Source: Burkholderiaceae bacterium (GTDB lineage Bacteria > Pseudomonadota > Gammaproteobacteria > Burkholderiales > Burkholderiaceae_E). Taken from it: a DNA stretch of 64,000 bases. The notes under the pieces are model-generated. The model had not been told where the DNA came from, made no database searches, and worked only from the letters and a program-made list of their open reading frames with translations. The DNA lies in assembly GCA_023954045.1 (NCBI GenBank), contig JAMLIR010000021.1, forward strand, positions 1 through 64,000. The letters run 5' to 3'. Shown one piece after another: positions 51,302 through 63,061 of this stretch; position 1 is the stretch's first letter; the number at the start of each line of letters is the position of its first letter. Both the position numbers and the translations under genes were made by a program.

Positions 51302-52146
51302 AACTCGTTCGCTACGGAAGGTCCGGCAAGGAAAGGCCGGGCCTGATCGACGCCGATGGCAGGCTGCGCGACCTGTCCGCGGTCGTGCCCGACATCGGCC
51401 CCGAGCAGTTGTCGCCGAAGGGACTCGCGAAGCTCGCGAAACTGAAGCCCGAGCGGCTGCCGGCGGTGCGCGGCAAGCCGCGCTTCGGGCCGCCGCTCAC
51501 CGGCACGACCAAGTTCGTCGCGATCGGGCTGAACTACTCGGACCACGCCGCCGAGACCGGCTCGCCGGTGCCGAAGGAGCCGATCGTGTTCCACAAGACG
51601 CTGAGCTCCATCGTCGGCCCGGACGACGACGTGATGCTGCCCAGGGGCTCGGTCAAGACCGACTGGGAGGTCGAGCTCGGCATCGTGATCGGCACGCGCG
51701 CGCGCCACGTGACGAAGAAGAGCGCGCTCGCGCACGTCGCAGGCTACCTGCTCGTCAACGACGTCTCCGAGCGCGAGTACCAGCTCGAACGCAACGGCAC
51801 CTGGGACAAGGGCAAGGGCTGCGACACCTTCGGGCCGATCGGCCCGTGGATCCTGACCGCCGACGAGGTGAAGAACCCGCAGAACCTCGACATGTGGCTC
51901 GACGTCAACGGCCAGAAGCGCCAGCGCGGCAACACGAAGACGATGATCTTCGACTGCGCGACGCTGGTCTCCTACGTCAGCCAGTTCATGACGCTGAACC
52001 CCGGCGACCTGATCACCACCGGCACGCCGCCCGGCGTGGGCCTGGGCATGAAGCCGCAGCAGTTCCTGAAGCCGGGCGACGTGATCACCGCCGGCATCGA
52101 GGGGCTGGGCACGCAGACGCAGCGCGTCGTGAGGTTCCGGGCGTGA
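51298..52146 (+). CDS. Fumarylacetoacetate hydrolase (FAH) family protein
   Basis: 282 aa. FAH-domain features: IGLNYSDHAAETGSPVPKEPIVF, a metal site in DWEVELGIVIG, LVNDVSEREYQLER and a conserved terminal TGTPPGVGLGMKP. Members hydrolyse or isomerise keto acids in aromatic catabolism. It is coupled to the exporter gene by ATGA at 51298 and to the 2-hydroxyacid dehydrogenase by GTGA at 52143. Confidence 0.92.
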   Translation: MKLVRYGRSGKERPGLIDADGRLRDLSAVVPDIGPEQLSPKGLAKLAKLKPERLPAVRGKPRFGPPLTGTTKFVAIGLNYSDHAAETGSPVPKEPIVFHKTLSSIVGPDDDVMLPRGSVKTDWEVELGIVIGTRARHVTKKSALAHVAGYLLVNDVSEREYQLERNGTWDKGKGCDTFGPIGPWILTADEVKNPQNLDMWLDVNGQKRQRGNTKTMIFDCATLVSYVSQFMTLNPGDLITTGTPPGVGLGMKPQQFLKPGDVITAGIEGLGTQTQRVVRFRA

Positions 52147-53087
52147 GCGCGGCCGGCTCGCCGGTGCTGCTGCTGGCGCCGCTCTATCCGCCGACGCAGG
52201 CCGAGCTGGAGGCCGGCCACCGCGTGGTGCGCCTGTGGGAGGCGGCCGACGCCGGCGCCCAGCTCGACGCGATCGCCGCCGACTGCAGGGTAGCGGTCAC
52301 CCATTCGGGCCGCGGGATCGATCGCGCGACGATCGCGCGGCTGCCGCGCCTCGAGCTGGTCGCGAACTTCGGGGTCGGCGTCGATGCGATCGACCTCGAC
52401 GCCTGCCGCAGCCGCGGCATCGCGGTGACCAACACCCCCGACGTGCTCACCGAGGACGTCGCCGACCTCGCGCTGGCGCTGCTGCTCGCCGCGGTGCGCC
52501 GCATCCCGCAGGGCGACCGGTTCGTCCGCGAAGGCCGCTGGGCGAAGGGACCGATGGGGCTCACGCAGAGCCTGCAGCGGCGCAAGGTCGGCATCGTCGG
52601 GCTGGGGCGGATCGGAGCCGCGATCGCGCGCCGCTGCGCGGCGTTCAACACCGAACCGGGGTACTTCGGGCCGCGACGCAAGGCCGGCGTCGACTACCGG
52701 TATTTCGACGACATCGTCGCGCTGGCCCGGTGGGCCGACGTGCTGGTCGCCGCCTGTCCCGGCGGGCCGGACACCGCCCGGCTCGTCTCGCGCACGGCGC
52801 TCGAGGCGCTCGGCCCCGAGGGCGTGTTCGTCAACATCGCGCGCGGGTCGGTCGTCGACCAGCCGGCGCTGGTCGAGCTGCTGGCCGCCGGGCGGCTCGG
52901 CGGCGCCGGCCTCGACGTGTTCGATGACGAGCCGAACGTTCCGCCCGAGCTGCTCGCGCTCGACAGCGTGGTGCTGCAGCCGCACCAGGGCAGCGCGACG
53001 CACCCGACGCGCGCCGCGATGGGGCGGCTGGTGCTGGACAACGTCGCGGCCTGGGCCGCGGGGCGGCCGCTCGCGACGCCGGTCTGA
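52143..53087 (+). CDS. D-isomer specific 2-hydroxyacid dehydrogenase
   Basis: 314 aa NAD(P)-dependent enzyme. Rossmann motif GLGRIG (VGIVGLGRIGAAIARR), substrate-binding arginine in VNIARGSVVD, Glu in FDDEP, and catalytic His in LQPHQGSAT, which replaces the usual HxGS order but keeps the histidine. Start is GTG at 52143. Together with the FAH protein and exporter it forms a translationally coupled operon; the substrate may be glyoxylate, hydroxypyruvate or a sugar acid. Confidence 0.9.
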   Translation: MSAAGSPVLLLAPLYPPTQAELEAGHRVVRLWEAADAGAQLDAIAADCRVAVTHSGRGIDRATIARLPRLELVANFGVGVDAIDLDACRSRGIAVTNTPDVLTEDVADLALALLLAAVRRIPQGDRFVREGRWAKGPMGLTQSLQRRKVGIVGLGRIGAAIARRCAAFNTEPGYFGPRRKAGVDYRYFDDIVALARWADVLVAACPGGPDTARLVSRTALEALGPEGVFVNIARGSVVDQPALVELLAAGRLGGAGLDVFDDEPNVPPELLALDSVVLQPHQGSATHPTRAAMGRLVLDNVAAWAAGRPLATPV

Positions 53088-53088
53088 G

Positions 53089-53670
53089 TCAGCCGCGCTC
53101 GGCCTCGTCGGCGGGCGCCTCGACGTGCTTGTGCCGCGCGCGGGTGCGCCCGCGCAGGTAGCGGCTCGCCTCGGGAAATCCGGCACGCTGCTCGCTGCGA
53201 TGGAACAGCATGCGCGCCAGCTCGTTCAGCGCCTGGCTGTAGACCTCGCGCTTGAACTCGATCACCGCGTCCAGCGGCACCCAGTAGTCGTTCCAACGCC
53301 AGGCATCGAACTCCGGGTGCTCCGAGGCGCGCAGGTCGACGTCGCTGTCTCGGCCGACCAGCCGAAGCAGGAACCAGATCTGCTTCTGCCCGCGGTAGTG
53401 GCCGCGCCACTCGCGCCGCACCCAGTGCTCCGGCACGTCGTAGCGCAGCCAGTCGCGGGTGCGACCGACGATGCGCACGTGCTCGGGACGCAGCCCGACT
53501 TCCTCGTGCAGCTCGCGGTACATCGCCTGTTCGGGCGATTCGCCGCGCTTGATGCCGCCCTGCGGAAACTGCCACGAATGCTCGCGAACCCTCTTGCCCC
53601 AGAAGACCTCGTTCCTCGAATTGACCAGGATGATGCCGACGTTGGGGCGATAGCCGTCACGGTCCAGCAT
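53089..53670 (-). CDS. rppH: RNA pyrophosphohydrolase
   Basis: 193 aa Nudix hydrolase that removes pyrophosphate from RNA 5' ends and starts mRNA decay. Lead [17 protein letters not shown], Nudix box [21 protein letters not shown] and the RppH-specific [10 protein letters not shown] are present. The C-terminus is longer and basic ([12 protein letters not shown]). Divergent from proS; a TATAAT on the minus strand near 53704-53709 may be its -10. Confidence 0.94.
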   Translation of the reverse strand: MLDRDGYRPNVGIILVNSRNEVFWGKRVREHSWQFPQGGIKRGESPEQAMYRELHEEVGLRPEHVRIVGRTRDWLRYDVPEHWVRREWRGHYRGQKQIWFLLRLVGRDSDVDLRASEHPEFDAWRWNDYWVPLDAVIEFKREVYSQALNELARMLFHRSEQRAGFPEASRYLRGRTRARHKHVEAPADEAERG

Positions 53671-53763
53671 GGCCCGCACCCCTCGATCCCATACAATTGA
53701 AACGATTATATAGAGCCGACGTCGGCGCCGGAACACCGGCGACCGCCCTACTGCGGATTGCGC

Positions 53764-55533
53764 ATGAAAGCCTCCCGATTCCACCTCTCGACCCTGAAGG
53801 AAGCGCCCGCCGACGCCGAGGTGGTCAGCCACCGGCTGATGACGCGCGCGGGCATGATCCGCAAGCTCGCCGGCGGCATCTACAACTACATGCCGCTCGG
53901 ACTGCGGGTCATCCGCAAGATCGAGGCGATCATCCGCGAGGAGATGAACCGGGCGGGGGCGATCGAATTGCTGATGCCGGTCATCCAGCCGGCCGAATTG
54001 TGGATCGAGTCGGGGCGGTGGGACAAATACGGTCCCGAGCTGCTGCGGATCAAGGACCGCCACCAGCGCGACTTCATCGTGCAGCCGACCTCGGAGGAAG
54101 CGATCACCGACATCGCCCGCAACGAGATCCGCAGCTACCGCCAGATGCCCAAGAACTTCTATCACATCCAGACGAAGTTCCGCGACGAGCGCCGCCCGCG
54201 CTTCGGCGTGATGCGCGGGCGCGAGTTCACGATGAAGGACGCCTACTCGTTCGACCGTGACCAGGCGTCGGCGCTCGAGAGCTACAAGGCGATGTACGAC
54301 GCCTACGTCGCGATCTTCACCCGGATGGGGCTCACGTTCCGGGCGGTCGCCGCCGACACCGGCGCGATCGGCGGTTCGGCCAGCCACGAGTTCCAGGTCA
54401 TCGCCGAGACCGGCGAGGACGCGATCGCCTGGTGCCCCGGCTCCGACTACGCCGCCAACGTCGAACTGGCCGAGGCGCTGCCGCTCATCGCGCAGCGCGG
54501 CGCACCGGCCGGGCCGCTCGCGAAGACGCCGACCCCGTCGCGCGAGAAGTGCGAGGACGTCGCCGAGCTGCTCGGCCTGCCGCTGGCGCGGACGGTGAAG
54601 TCGATCGTGCTGGCGGTGGATCGGCGCGAGCCGGTGAAGGACGGCGCGCAGGACTACGCCGGGCCGCCGCGGATCGTCGACACCGCGATCTGGCTGCTGC
54701 TGGTGCGAGGCGACCACGAGCTGAACGAGGTCAAGGCCGGCAAGGTTCCCGGGCTCGAAGGCTTCCGCTTCGCCACCGAAGCCGAGATCGTCGAGCACTT
54801 CGGCTCGCCGCCGGGCTACCTCGGCCCGATCGGCACCCGCAGGCCGGTGCAGGTGGTGGCCGATCGCACGGTCGCGGCGATGAGCGACTTCGTCTGCGGC
54901 GCGAACGAGGAGGGCTTCCACTACACCGGCGCGAACTGGGGCCGCGACCTCCCCGAGCCGATCGTGGCCGACATCCGCAACGTCCAGGCGGGCGACCCCT
55001 CTCCCGACGGCAAGGGCGCGCTCGCGATCCAGCGCGGCATCGAGGTCGGCCACGTGTTCTACCTCGGCACGAAGTACTCGGCGGCGATGCGGGCCGAGTT
55101 CGTCGACGTCGACGGCAAGTCCAGGCCGTTCGAGATGGGCTGCTACGGGATCGGCGTCACGCGCCTGGTCGGGGCGGCGATCGAGCAGAATCACGACGAG
55201 CGCGGCATCGTCTGGCCGCGCGCGATCGCGCCGTTCGAGGTCGCGGTGGTGCCGCTCGGATACGGCAAGTCCGACGCGGTGCGCGCAGTCGCCGACGCGC
55301 TCTACGCGCAGCTGCTGGCCGACGGCGTCGACGTCGTTCTCGACGATCGCGACGAGCGGCCCGGCGTCATGTTCGCCGACTGGGAGCTGATCGGCGTGCC
55401 GGTGCGCGTGACGATCGGCGAGCGCAGCCTGAAGGAAGGGCGCGTCGAGCTGCTCGTGCGGCGGGGGATGCAGTCGGAGGCGGTACCCGTCGGCGAGGCG
55501 GCGCCGGCTGTCCGGCGGCTGCTTGCAGGCTGA
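53764..55533 (+). CDS. proS: Prolyl-tRNA synthetase (bacterial type, with editing domain)
   Basis: 589 aa. Class II synthetase with motif 2 [25 protein letters not shown] (abbreviated), INS editing domain ([20 protein letters not shown] and [17 protein letters not shown]), motif 3 [17 protein letters not shown], and a C-terminal anticodon domain. The ATG at 53764 gives [18 protein letters not shown], the family start; a TTG at 53758 is less likely. The AT-rich island 53688-53715 upstream is the probable divergent promoter. Confidence 0.95.
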   Translation: MKASRFHLSTLKEAPADAEVVSHRLMTRAGMIRKLAGGIYNYMPLGLRVIRKIEAIIREEMNRAGAIELLMPVIQPAELWIESGRWDKYGPELLRIKDRHQRDFIVQPTSEEAITDIARNEIRSYRQMPKNFYHIQTKFRDERRPRFGVMRGREFTMKDAYSFDRDQASALESYKAMYDAYVAIFTRMGLTFRAVAADTGAIGGSASHEFQVIAETGEDAIAWCPGSDYAANVELAEALPLIAQRGAPAGPLAKTPTPSREKCEDVAELLGLPLARTVKSIVLAVDRREPVKDGAQDYAGPPRIVDTAIWLLLVRGDHELNEVKAGKVPGLEGFRFATEAEIVEHFGSPPGYLGPIGTRRPVQVVADRTVAAMSDFVCGANEEGFHYTGANWGRDLPEPIVADIRNVQAGDPSPDGKGALAIQRGIEVGHVFYLGTKYSAAMRAEFVDVDGKSRPFEMGCYGIGVTRLVGAAIEQNHDERGIVWPRAIAPFEVAVVPLGYGKSDAVRAVADALYAQLLADGVDVVLDDRDERPGVMFADWELIGVPVRVTIGERSLKEGRVELLVRRGMQSEAVPVGEAAPAVRRLLAG

Positions 55534-55558
55534 GCGTCCCAGGGGTCTGATCGGGGCG

Positions 55559-56224
55559 ATGAGAAGCATCCTGCTCCTGGTGCTGGTGGTCTGCGCCGCG
55601 CTGGCGGGCCTCGTGCTGGGCGATCCGGCGCACGCCGGCGCGCAGCAGTACGAGCCGCTCGGCGCCTCGGTGCGCACCGCGCTCGCCGCCGCGGTCGACG
55701 ACGACGACGAGCCGCCGCAGCCGCAGTTCGTCTCGCTCGACGAGAAGCTCGACTGGCTCACCGCGATGTCGAGCCGTCTGCCGCGGCGCTGGAAGCCCGA
55801 CTTCCAGCAGCGGATGGATTTCCTGAATACGGTGCGCTACGAGGCGCAGCGCGCCGGCCTCGACCCGCACCTGGTGCTGGGACTGATCGAGGTCGAAAGC
55901 TATTTCCGCCGCTACGCGATCTCGCAGGCCGGGGCGCGCGGCTACATGCAGGTAATGCCGTTCTGGGCGAACCTGATCGGCGACGGCGATCCGTCGAAGC
56001 TTTTCGACATGCGCACGAACCTGCGCTACGGCTGCACGATCCTGCGCCATTACCTCGACGTCGAGCGCGGCGACCTGTTCCGCGCGCTGGGCCGCTACAA
56101 CGGCAGCCTCGGCCGCCCCGAGTACCCGAACGCGGTGCTGCGCGCCTGGAAGCGCTGGGAGTTCGTCCCGGTCGAGCGCGGGCCGGCGCAGCGCGTCGCC
56201 TCGAACCGGTCGCCGGCGTCGTAG
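55559..56224 (+). CDS. Lytic murein transglycosylase (SLT family)
   Basis: 221 aa. Signal peptide [21 protein letters not shown], then an SLT domain with the catalytic Glu in [32 protein letters not shown]. Cleaves the MurNAc-GlcNAc bond of peptidoglycan in the periplasm. ATG at 55559 is preferred over 55523 because it starts the signal peptide. 25 bp after proS, a frequent arrangement in betaproteobacteria. Confidence 0.9.
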   Translation: MRSILLLVLVVCAALAGLVLGDPAHAGAQQYEPLGASVRTALAAAVDDDDEPPQPQFVSLDEKLDWLTAMSSRLPRRWKPDFQQRMDFLNTVRYEAQRAGLDPHLVLGLIEVESYFRRYAISQAGARGYMQVMPFWANLIGDGDPSKLFDMRTNLRYGCTILRHYLDVERGDLFRALGRYNGSLGRPEYPNAVLRAWKRWEFVPVERGPAQRVASNRSPAS

Positions 56225-56268
56225 CGGACTGCGCGTCGCCACGATCGCGCCGCGGCGCGTTGCGGCGC

Positions 56269-56751
56269 TCAGGGGCCGGCCGGCGGGCGCGCCCCGACGA
56301 TCCTTCCCAGCAGTCGCGCGAGCTGCCGGCGCTCCTGCGCCGTGCAGCCGACGGCGAGCGCCGCGTCGTGGGCACGCAACCGCGCCCTCAGGTCGGCCAG
56401 CGCCGCCTCGCCGTCGGCGGTCAGCGTCAGCGACTTCTCCCGGCGGTTCGACCCCGTGCCGGCGGCGATCCAGCCGCGGGCGGCCAGGAACCGGATGATC
56501 CCGACCAGGTTCGAGCGTTCGACCGCCATCGCGGTGGCGAGCACGCCGGGCCGGATTCCCGGATTGCAGGCGACGAGCTCGAGCGCTGTGAAGCGCGCCG
56601 GCGTCACGCCGGTGCCGGCGAAAGCGCGCGAGAATCCCTGCATGTTCGCCAGCTCGGCGAGATGGATCAGGTAGCCGATTGCATGTTGCAGTGCGCCATA
56701 GGCGATCGAGCCGTCGGGGCCTTGGGGTTGCCGAGCATTGCGCCTGGACAT
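56269..56751 (-). CDS. MarR-family regulator
   Basis: 160 aa winged-helix repressor. The HTH region is FTALELVACNPGIRPGVLATAMAVERSNLVGIIRFLAARGWI, with the wing NRREKSLTLTADGEAALADL. ATG at 56751 gives MSRRNARQPQGPDG. Divergent from the acyl-CoA ligase and next to a 9-bp inverted repeat, so probably a repressor relieved by a CoA thioester or acid of the pathway. Confidence 0.88.
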   Translation of the reverse strand: MSRRNARQPQGPDGSIAYGALQHAIGYLIHLAELANMQGFSRAFAGTGVTPARFTALELVACNPGIRPGVLATAMAVERSNLVGIIRFLAARGWIAAGTGSNRREKSLTLTADGEAALADLRARLRAHDAALAVGCTAQERRQLARLLGRIVGARPPAGP

Positions 56752-56754
56752 GAT

Positions 56755-56777
56755 GATTGTTATAACGCATAGCAATC
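56755..56777. promoter_or_regulatory. Probable MarR operator
   Basis: GATTGTTAT and ATAGCAATC form a 9-bp inverted repeat (one mismatch) around a 5-nt centre, starting 4 nt before the MarR start codon and ending 12 nt before the ligase ATG, overlapping the ligase ribosome-binding area. Length and symmetry suit a MarR dimer. Confidence 0.7.
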
Positions 56778-56788
56778 CGGGAGGGCAA

Positions 56789-58294
<1,506 letters not shown>

Positions 58295-58376
58295 TAGCCT
58301 GACCGGCGATTCAGACAACGGACCTGCGGCACTCCCGCGAGCCGGGCGCCGCTTCACACGAAACCAGGAGGAGACC

Positions 58377-59624
58377 ATGAGCAAGGTGACCCGTCGGGAC
58401 TTCCACCGGATGGCGGCCGCTTCGGCGATCGTCGGCGGCAGCGCGCTCGCTGCGCCGGCGATCGTGCGCGCGCAGCCGAAGAAGCTGAAGGTCGGCGTGC
58501 TGCTGCCGCGCTCGGGCGTGCAGGCCTTCATCGGCCAGTCGTGCCAGCTCGGCGCCGACATCTCGCCGGCGCTGATCCGCGACATGTACGGCGTGGACCT
58601 CGAGCTGATGAACGCCGACACCGAGACCAACGTCGAGGTCGCGCGCTCGCGGGCCGAGAAGCTGATCAACGACGGTGCCCAGGTGCTGGTCGGCCCGTTC
58701 GACTCGGGGGCCGCCGGGGCCATCGCGCAGGTCGCCGAGCAGCGCAAGATCCCGTTCGTGATCAACATCGCCGCCGCGCCGCAGATAACCGAGCAGGGCT
58801 ACAAGTACACGGTTCGCAACTTCCCGACCGCGGTCGACCTCATCCGCAACGGGCTGGCGCTCACCCGCGACCTGTTCCAGGCCACCAGCACGGCGCCGCG
58901 CACCGCGGTGTTCATGCACGTGAACGACACGTTCGGCACGTCGATGGCCAACGGCATCAAGGCGATCCTGCCCCGTCTCGACTTCCTGCCGTTCAAGGTC
59001 GTCGACACGATCTCGTACGACCCGGCCGCACGCGACCTCTCGGTCGAGGTGGCGAAGGCCAAGGCGACCAACGCCGACTTCATCATGCTGGTGAGCCGCC
59101 TGAACGACGCGATCCTGCTGGTGCGCGAGCTGGTCAAGCAGCGCTGGTCGCCGCAGGGGATCGTCAGCCCGGGGTCGCCGGGCATGTACGAGGCGCAGTT
59201 CTACAAGGCGCTCGGCAACAAGTACTCCGACTACGCGATCTCGAACGTGCCCTGGTACAACCCCAAGGCCGCGCTCACGCAGCGGGTCGACGCGGCGTTC
59301 CGCAAGCAGTTCCCGAAGGAGAACCTGAAGTTCCACGCGCTCAACGTCGGCTTCACGTTCGAGGCGATGATGATCGCCGCCGACGCGTTCAAGCGCGCCG
59401 GCAGCGCCGACGGCACGGCGCTCGCGGAGGCGATCCGCAAGACCGACATCGCCGAGCGGATGATGGTCGGCGGGCCGATCCGCTTCGACGCGAAGGGGCA
59501 GAACACGCAGATCGCGTCGGCCTGCATCCAGAACCGCAACGGCGAGCCGGTGGTGGTGTTGCCGAAGGCGGCCGCGCAGATGGCGCCGGTGTATCCGGTG
59601 CCCGCCTGGCAGGCGCGCGGCTAG
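58377..59624 (+). CDS. LIV-type ABC transporter substrate-binding protein (cluster 2)
   Basis: 415 aa. Tat-type signal (TRRDFHRMAAASAIVGG) followed by APAIVRAQ. Type I periplasmic binding fold (KVGVLLPRSGVQAFIGQS, VGPFDSGAAGAIAQVAEQR). It resembles binding proteins for aromatic acids in Burkholderiales, which is an inference. First gene of the second LIV cluster; AGGAGG precedes the ATG. Confidence 0.9.
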   Translation: MSKVTRRDFHRMAAASAIVGGSALAAPAIVRAQPKKLKVGVLLPRSGVQAFIGQSCQLGADISPALIRDMYGVDLELMNADTETNVEVARSRAEKLINDGAQVLVGPFDSGAAGAIAQVAEQRKIPFVINIAAAPQITEQGYKYTVRNFPTAVDLIRNGLALTRDLFQATSTAPRTAVFMHVNDTFGTSMANGIKAILPRLDFLPFKVVDTISYDPAARDLSVEVAKAKATNADFIMLVSRLNDAILLVRELVKQRWSPQGIVSPGSPGMYEAQFYKALGNKYSDYAISNVPWYNPKAALTQRVDAAFRKQFPKENLKFHALNVGFTFEAMMIAADAFKRAGSADGTALAEAIRKTDIAERMMVGGPIRFDAKGQNTQIASACIQNRNGEPVVVLPKAAAQMAPVYPVPAWQARG

Positions 59625-59673
59625 GCGCGGCGATCACGGAGTACGCCGGGGCCGTCCCGGCGGAGTCGCCCGC

Positions 59674-60540
59674 GTGCCCATCGACGCGATCGTCAACATC
59701 GTCGTCAGCGGCCTGCTGACCGGACTGGTCTACGGGCTGATGGCGCTCGGCCTGTCGGTCATCTACGGCGTCGTGCGCATCGTCAACTTCGCCCACGGCG
59801 AGCTGATGACGATGGCCATGTACGCCGCCGTCTTCGCGTTCGCGCTGGCCGGGCTGGACCCGCTGTGGATGCTGTTCCCGGTGGCGCTGGCGTTCTTCGG
59901 CATCGGATACGTGCTGCAGCGCGGGCTGATCAATCCGTTCATCGATCGGCCCGAACACTCGCAGTTCATGTTGCTGCTGGCGCTGGCGCTGGTGCTGGTC
60001 AACGGGCTGCTGGTCGCGTTCGGCCCCGACGCGCGCAACGTCCAGGTCGACTACGCGCTCGATTCCTACCAGATCGGCCCGCTGCTCGTCGACAAGGTGC
60101 GCGTGATCTGCGCCGTGGTCGCGCTGGCGGCCTGCGCGGTGCTGTTCGCGATCTTCCGCTATACGCCGTTCGGGAAGGCGATCCGCGCCTGTGCCGACAA
60201 CCTGCTCGGCGCGCAGGTGGTCGGCCTGAACGTCAGGCACCTCTACGCGCTGACCTTCGGGTTGGGCACGGCCTGCGTCGGCGTCGCCGGCTGCCTGCTC
60301 ACGCTGCTGGTCGACGTGACGCCGACCTCGGGTCCGGCCTACACGCTGCTCGCGTTCGTCATCGTGATCATCGGCGGGCTCGGATCGATGGCCGGGGCGC
60401 TTGCCGGCGGCGTGCTGATCGGCGTGTCCGAGTCGGTCGCCGGGCTGCTGATCACGCCCTCGGCCAAGAGCATGCTGTCGTTCGCGCTGCTGATCCTCGT
60501 GCTCGCGTTCAGGCCGCAGGGTCTGTTCAAGGGCAAGTAG
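59674..60540 (+). CDS. LIV-type ABC transporter permease, LivH-like (cluster 2)
   Basis: 288 aa. Starts with GTG at 59674 (MPIDAIVNIVVSGLLTGLVYGLMALGLSVIYG, abbreviated). LivH motifs RIVNFAHGELMTMAMYAA and the loop RACADNLLGAQVVGLNV are clear. Multiple hydrophobic segments; pairs with LivM-like gene 4 bp downstream. Confidence 0.92.
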   Translation: MPIDAIVNIVVSGLLTGLVYGLMALGLSVIYGVVRIVNFAHGELMTMAMYAAVFAFALAGLDPLWMLFPVALAFFGIGYVLQRGLINPFIDRPEHSQFMLLLALALVLVNGLLVAFGPDARNVQVDYALDSYQIGPLLVDKVRVICAVVALAACAVLFAIFRYTPFGKAIRACADNLLGAQVVGLNVRHLYALTFGLGTACVGVAGCLLTLLVDVTPTSGPAYTLLAFVIVIIGGLGSMAGALAGGVLIGVSESVAGLLITPSAKSMLSFALLILVLAFRPQGLFKGK

Positions 60541-60544
60541 GCCG

Positions 60545-61540
60545 ATGGATCGCTCGCGCGTCGCGCTGCTCGTCCTGCTCGCGGTGCTGTTGGTCGTGCC
60601 GCTCGCGCTCGACCGCTACCTGCTGTCGGTGATGATCCTGATCCTGTACTTCGCGTTCGTCGGGCAGGCGTGGAACATCATGATGGGCTTTTGCGGCCAG
60701 CTGTCGCTGGGCCACGCGCTGTACGTGGGTCTGGGCGCCTACACGGCCGCGGCGCTGTACCAGCACTTCGGCGTGATCCCGTGGGTCGGCATGCTGGCCG
60801 CGGTGGCGGTCTGCGTCGCGGCCGCGTCGATCATCGGCTGGCTCGCGTTCCGCTTCGGCATCGGCGGCACCTACTTCGCGTTGCTCACGATCGCGTTCGC
60901 CGAGTTCACGCGGATCGGCTTCGACCACTTCGGCTGGGTCGGCGCCTCGGGAGGCTTCTTCCTGAAGGTGGTCCAGCAGGACCGCTTCGACCTGGTGAAC
61001 CTGCGCGGCCATCCGCTGATGTTCTACTACCTGGCGCTCGGGCTCGCGGTCGCTGCGTTCCTGCTGTCGGCCTGGCTGCTGCGCGGCCGGCTCGGCTTCT
61101 ATTTCCGCGCGATCCGCGACAACGAGGAGGCCGCGCGCGCGGCCGGCGTCGATACGTTCCGCTACAAGATGTACGCGGTGCAGATCTCGGCCGGGATGAC
61201 CGCGCTCGCGGGCGTGTTCTTCGCCTTCTACTACAACAACCTGTTCCCCGAGCAGATCTTCAACATGGGCCGGTCGATCGAGATCATCCTGGCGCCGATC
61301 ATCGGCGGCGTCGGCACGCTGTTCGGCCCGGTCCTGGGCGCCGCCGTGCTCACCGCCTTGTCGGAGGGGATCAACGAACTGCTGGACCTGTCCGGTCAGG
61401 AGATTCCCGGCGCCAAGCACATCCTGTACGGGATCGCGCTCGGCCTGTCGATCATGTTCATGCCCAATGGAATCTGGCCGGCGATCGCGAGCCGCCTCGG
61501 TTTCCGCCGCCAGGACGGAGACGACGATGACGCCGGCTGA
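60545..61540 (+). CDS. LIV-type ABC transporter permease, LivM-like (cluster 2)
   Basis: 331 aa. LivM motifs WNIMMGFCGQLSLGHALYVG and RAIRDNEEAARAAGVDTFRYK are present; the C-terminus is short and acidic (QDGDDDDAG). Its stop overlaps the livG start by 14 bp (ATG at 61527). Transmembrane subunit with the LivH-like protein. Confidence 0.92.
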   Translation: MDRSRVALLVLLAVLLVVPLALDRYLLSVMILILYFAFVGQAWNIMMGFCGQLSLGHALYVGLGAYTAAALYQHFGVIPWVGMLAAVAVCVAAASIIGWLAFRFGIGGTYFALLTIAFAEFTRIGFDHFGWVGASGGFFLKVVQQDRFDLVNLRGHPLMFYYLALGLAVAAFLLSAWLLRGRLGFYFRAIRDNEEAARAAGVDTFRYKMYAVQISAGMTALAGVFFAFYYNNLFPEQIFNMGRSIEIILAPIIGGVGTLFGPVLGAAVLTALSEGINELLDLSGQEIPGAKHILYGIALGLSIMFMPNGIWPAIASRLGFRRQDGDDDDAG

Positions 61541-62300
61541 GACGGCCGTCGCGCCCGCGCGCCCGGGCGCGGCCGCGCCGATGCTCGACGTGGCCGGCGT
61601 GTCGAAGAGCTTTCGCGGGCTGAAGGCGGTCGCCGGGGCCTCGCTGTCGGTGGCGCACGGCGAGATCGTCGCGCTGATCGGCCCGAACGGCGCCGGGAAG
61701 ACGACGCTGTTCAACCTGGTCGCCGGCGCGCTCGCGCCCGACGAAGGCTCGATCCGTTTCCTCGGCGCCGACATCGCGGGCGAGCGGTCCGACCGGATCT
61801 GCGCGGCGGGAATCGGCCGCACGTTCCAGATCGTCAAGCCCTTCGCCGACATGACGGTGCTCGAGAACGCGATGGTCGGGGGCTTTCGCGGCACGTCCGA
61901 CCGCAGGCTCGCGCGATCGCGCGCCGAGCGCGCGTTGCGCTCGCTCGACATGTGGCTGCAGCGTGATCGGCCTGCGTCGGCGCTCACGCTGCCCGATCGC
62001 AAGCGGCTCGAAGTCGCCCGCGCGCTCGCCACCGAGCCGAAGCTGCTGCTGCTCGACGAGGTGATGGCCGGCCTGCGCCCGACCGAGACCGACCAGATGG
62101 TCGCCGCGTTCAGGCGCCTGAACGCCGAGCACGGGATCACGATCCTGCTGATCGAGCACGTGATGCGCGCGGTGATGGCGCTGGCGCAGCGCGTTTACGT
62201 GCTTCACCACGGCGAGATCATCGCGTCGGGCACCCCGCAGCAGGTGACCGGCGACCGCAGGGTGCTCGAGAGCTATCTCGGCACCGGGGCGCCGCACTGA
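61527..62300 (+). CDS. LIV-type ABC transporter ATPase, LivG-like (cluster 2)
   Basis: 257 aa. Walker A GPNGAGKTT, RTFQIVKPFADMTVLENAM, the signature equivalent LTLPDRKRLEVARAL, Walker B LLLLDEVMAGL and H-loop IEHVMRA. ATG at 61527 is chosen because upstream in-frame codons lie inside livM and are not family-like; the frame has an alanine-rich lead before LDVAGVSKSF. Confidence 0.92.
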   Translation: MTPAETAVAPARPGAAAPMLDVAGVSKSFRGLKAVAGASLSVAHGEIVALIGPNGAGKTTLFNLVAGALAPDEGSIRFLGADIAGERSDRICAAGIGRTFQIVKPFADMTVLENAMVGGFRGTSDRRLARSRAERALRSLDMWLQRDRPASALTLPDRKRLEVARALATEPKLLLLDEVMAGLRPTETDQMVAAFRRLNAEHGITILLIEHVMRAVMALAQRVYVLHHGEIIASGTPQQVTGDRRVLESYLGTGAPH

Positions 62301-62301
62301 C

Positions 62302-63006
62302 ATGCTGGCGATTCGCGACCTGTCGGTGTTCTACGGCGATGCGCAGGCGCTCGACGGCGTGAGCCTCGAGGTCGGCGCCGGCCAGGTCGTCGCGCTGGTG
62401 GGCGCCAACGGCGCCGGCAAGACCTCGCTGATCCGCACCGTGTCCGGAATCCTGCGGCCTCGCGCAGGATCGATCCGCTTCGACGGCCACGAGATCGGCG
62501 GGCTCGACAGCCACCGCGTCTGCGACCTCGGCGTCGGCCAGGTCGCCGAGGGGCGGCAGGTGTTCCCGTCGATGAGCGTGCTCGAGAACCTTCAGGTCGG
62601 CGCGATGCTGCCGCGCGCGCGGGCGCAGGCGTCGGTGACGCTCGAGCGCGTCTTCGCGATGTTCCCCAGACTGAAGGAGCGCGCGGCGCAGCTCGCGGGC
62701 ACGCTGTCGGGCGGCGAGCAGCAGATGCTCGCGATCGGGCGCTGCCTGATGGGCGCGCCGCGGATGATCATGTTCGACGAGCCGTCGCTCGGGCTTTCGC
62801 CGGCGCTGGTCGGCGAGGTGTTCCGCACGATCCGCAGCCTGCACGAGCAGGGGATGACGATCCTGCTCGTCGAGCAGAACGTGGCGGCGTCGCTGCAGCT
62901 GGCCGACCGCGCCTACGTGCTCGAGAACGGCAGCATCGTCCTCGAGGGCAGCGGCGCGCAGCTGCTCGAGGATCCGCGCGTCAGGGAAGCGTACCTGGGG
63001 CTCTGA
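62302..63006 (+). CDS. LIV-type ABC transporter ATPase, LivF-like (cluster 2)
   Basis: 234 aa. Walker A GANGAGKTS with lysine present (unlike the LivF-like protein of cluster 1), signature LSGGEQQMLAIGR, Walker B MIMFDEPSLGLSP, and VEQNVAASLQLADR. One bp after livG; last gene of cluster 2. Confidence 0.93.
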   Translation: MLAIRDLSVFYGDAQALDGVSLEVGAGQVVALVGANGAGKTSLIRTVSGILRPRAGSIRFDGHEIGGLDSHRVCDLGVGQVAEGRQVFPSMSVLENLQVGAMLPRARAQASVTLERVFAMFPRLKERAAQLAGTLSGGEQQMLAIGRCLMGAPRMIMFDEPSLGLSPALVGEVFRTIRSLHEQGMTILLVEQNVAASLQLADRAYVLENGSIVLEGSGAQLLEDPRVREAYLGL

Positions 63007-63061
63007 GCCGGCCGCGGCGCGGCGCGGGCAGGTCGGGGCACGTTCGGCCGCCTCGACTATC

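Noticed and set aside
53671-55761. Upstream extension of the rppH frame opposite proS
   Set aside because: The real gene is the 193-aa RppH at its 3' end; the upstream part is a shadow of proS.
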